A stretch of 33,003 nucleotides of DNA, from NCBI GenBank assembly GCA_022821275.1, contig JAJEDY010000027.1, forward strand, positions 1-33,003. The letters run 5' to 3'. The notes beneath the pieces were generated by a model. That model was not told where the DNA came from. It did not search any database and saw nothing but the letters and a program-made list of their open reading frames with translations. Shown one piece after another: positions 31,994 through 33,003 of this stretch. This stretch comes from Candidatus Latescibacterota bacterium (GTDB taxonomy: Bacteria; Latescibacterota; UBA2968). Every line of letters begins with the position of its first letter. The first letter of the stretch is position 1. The translations under genes and the position numbers were made by a program.

Positions 31994-33003
31994 TTACAAA
32001 GCGATCAAAAGTTGATAAGTATTTGGTATTTTCTTTTTTGTATTCATTCGGCATCCTTTTTCCAGACAGGTTTGAATGATCTTCAAGACTTCGATCAAAG
32101 TGATGGGATTCATAGGGGAAATGGCCGTAGCGATTAAGACCGCCTGCTTGCGCACGATCTGCGCGGCCTTGACCAAAGACTTATCTGGATATTTCCACAA
32201 CCGGGTCAATAAGACCCAATGCTTTATGATCATTCCGATAATTTTGGCATAGACCTCTGTCAGGATGCGCCATGGTTTTTGACTTCTGGATTTATCGACC
32301 TGTCCGTGCGATTTCCACAATTTGAAGAGCAACTCAATCTGCCAGCGTAGTCGGGCGAGGCCTTGTGCATCTTTTAAGGGTAATAGGTCTTTTGATGTAT
32401 TGGTTATCATAAGCGTCCAGTCACAAAGTGCCAATCGTGCTTTTGAGGGTTTTTGTCCTTTGCGTTTGGCCTGCCAAAGGAGCTTTCGGCGGCGTTCTTG
32501 TGCGACAGGTTCTGGCATACGCCATGCGATCAGGCGTGTTTTTATGCGCTTTGTTTGGCCTAAGAGAATGGGCATGTCTATTTCGTCTGTGTGCTGATTT
32601 TTCAACCACTTAGGCAGGTCTAAACGCGTGCCCTTACACGTGAAGAGATGCGTTTGGACTTGCATGCGAGACAGATAAAAGCCGCCATCTTTGTTGATCT
32701 GCTTGAGACAGTCCAAAGAGAAGTAGCCCAAGTCTGCCAGCCTGATAGCACCTTGTGTTATCGGCATTTTTTGCACGACACTGGCACGGTCATGCCTTTT
32801 GGCTGCTTGGAGAAAGGGGCCAAAAAGTGTGCCGTGCAGGTAATCTATCCGCACTTGCAAGCAGACAGCGGCTTCTCGTCCACCCCCAGGCCAGAGGTGA
32901 GCAAAGTCAGAGGGTAAACCGATGGTTGTGCTATCTTGCACATACACAGCAGAAAACCTTTTCAACAACGCGATAGCGACCGCTTCGCCACCGATGACCT
33001 GAG
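31994..33003 (-). mobile_element. IS4-type insertion sequence, transposase gene cut by the window edge
   Basis: The frame is open to the right edge (it reads VIGGEAVAIALLKRFSAVYV before the first listed start), so the N-terminus is outside. About 336 residues are visible. The DDE catalytic residues are seen as VYVQDSTTI (first Asp), IRLADLGYFS (second Asp) and RWQIELLFKLWKS (Glu), the last matching the R-(3)-E-(6)-K part of the IS4 YREK signature, with Ala at the Tyr position. The transposase ends intact at 31994 with CRMNTKKKIPNTYQLLIAL. The left terminal repeat cannot be fixed without the right one. An intact reading frame suggests a recent or active copy. Confidence 0.88.

Noticed and set aside
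31863-32054. 63-residue minus-strand frame at the transposase end
   Set aside because: It starts inside the transposase in another frame and has no start signal; probably chance.

Overview
This is a bacterial chromosomal window of moderate GC content, densely packed with genes on both strands. The gene types are a fused TRAP permease with a TAXI binding protein, several very long MacB/FtsX-like permeases without an adjacent ATPase, a PcRGLX/YetA-like protein, a large ankyrin protein, a SUMF1-fold lipoprotein, a Ser/Thr kinase-ATPase and short intergenic dispersed repeats. This mix resembles uncultured, metagenome-derived lineages such as Latescibacterota or Poribacteria. That assignment is a guess from gene style; no rRNA or other marker settles it. 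Signal peptides with lipoboxes, Shine-Dalgarno sites and sigma70-type promoters are ordinary bacterial ones.

Layout. 1-989: 5' part of a Ser/Thr kinase fused to an ATPase (minus strand, runs off the left edge). 1158-4213: TRAP-TAXI uptake operon (minus). 4424-8009: plus-strand cluster of TPR lipoprotein, cyclic-nucleotide-binding-domain protein, enolase (4-nt overlap) and YkgJ-like cysteine-cluster protein. 8089-9030: D-2-hydroxyacid dehydrogenase (minus). 9147-10835: ankyrin-repeat protein with its own good promoter and terminator. 11070-12635: Na+/phosphate cotransporter-like protein. 12665-16284: heterodimeric ABC exporter pair with overlapping genes, followed upstream by a CNNM/CBS membrane protein (16320-17369). 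17471-20698: aldo/keto-reductase-like protein coupled to a MacB/FtsX-type permease. A divergent promoter region at 20752-20832 separates these from a plus-strand DUF4160-DUF2442-MFS transporter operon (20878-22696). 22724-25944: SpoIIE-type phosphatase and PcRGLX/YetA-like protein (minus). 26100-26732: 1-Cys peroxiredoxin. 26803-29250: second MacB/FtsX permease. 29427-30500: three overlapping genes that look like a toxin-antitoxin type module (uncharacterised 106-aa protein, PIN-domain nuclease, HigA-like antitoxin). 30788-31633: SUMF1-fold lipoprotein. 31634-31993: repeat-containing spacer. 31994-33003: IS4-type transposase running off the right edge.

The most unusual points are these. (i) The PIN + HigA-like + 106-aa trio lies between two imperfect ~42-bp direct repeats. 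(ii) The ABC exporter pair has motif losses distributed so that both predicted composite ATP sites are non-canonical. (iii) The aldo/keto-reductase-like protein lacks the usual catalytic tetrad and is coupled to a permease. (iv) A ~75-bp direct repeat made of the peroxiredoxin 3' end plus its terminator flanks the second permease. (v) A dispersed intergenic repeat appears to supply the signal-peptide codons of the TAXI protein. (vi) A cyclic-nucleotide-binding protein is translationally coupled to enolase.
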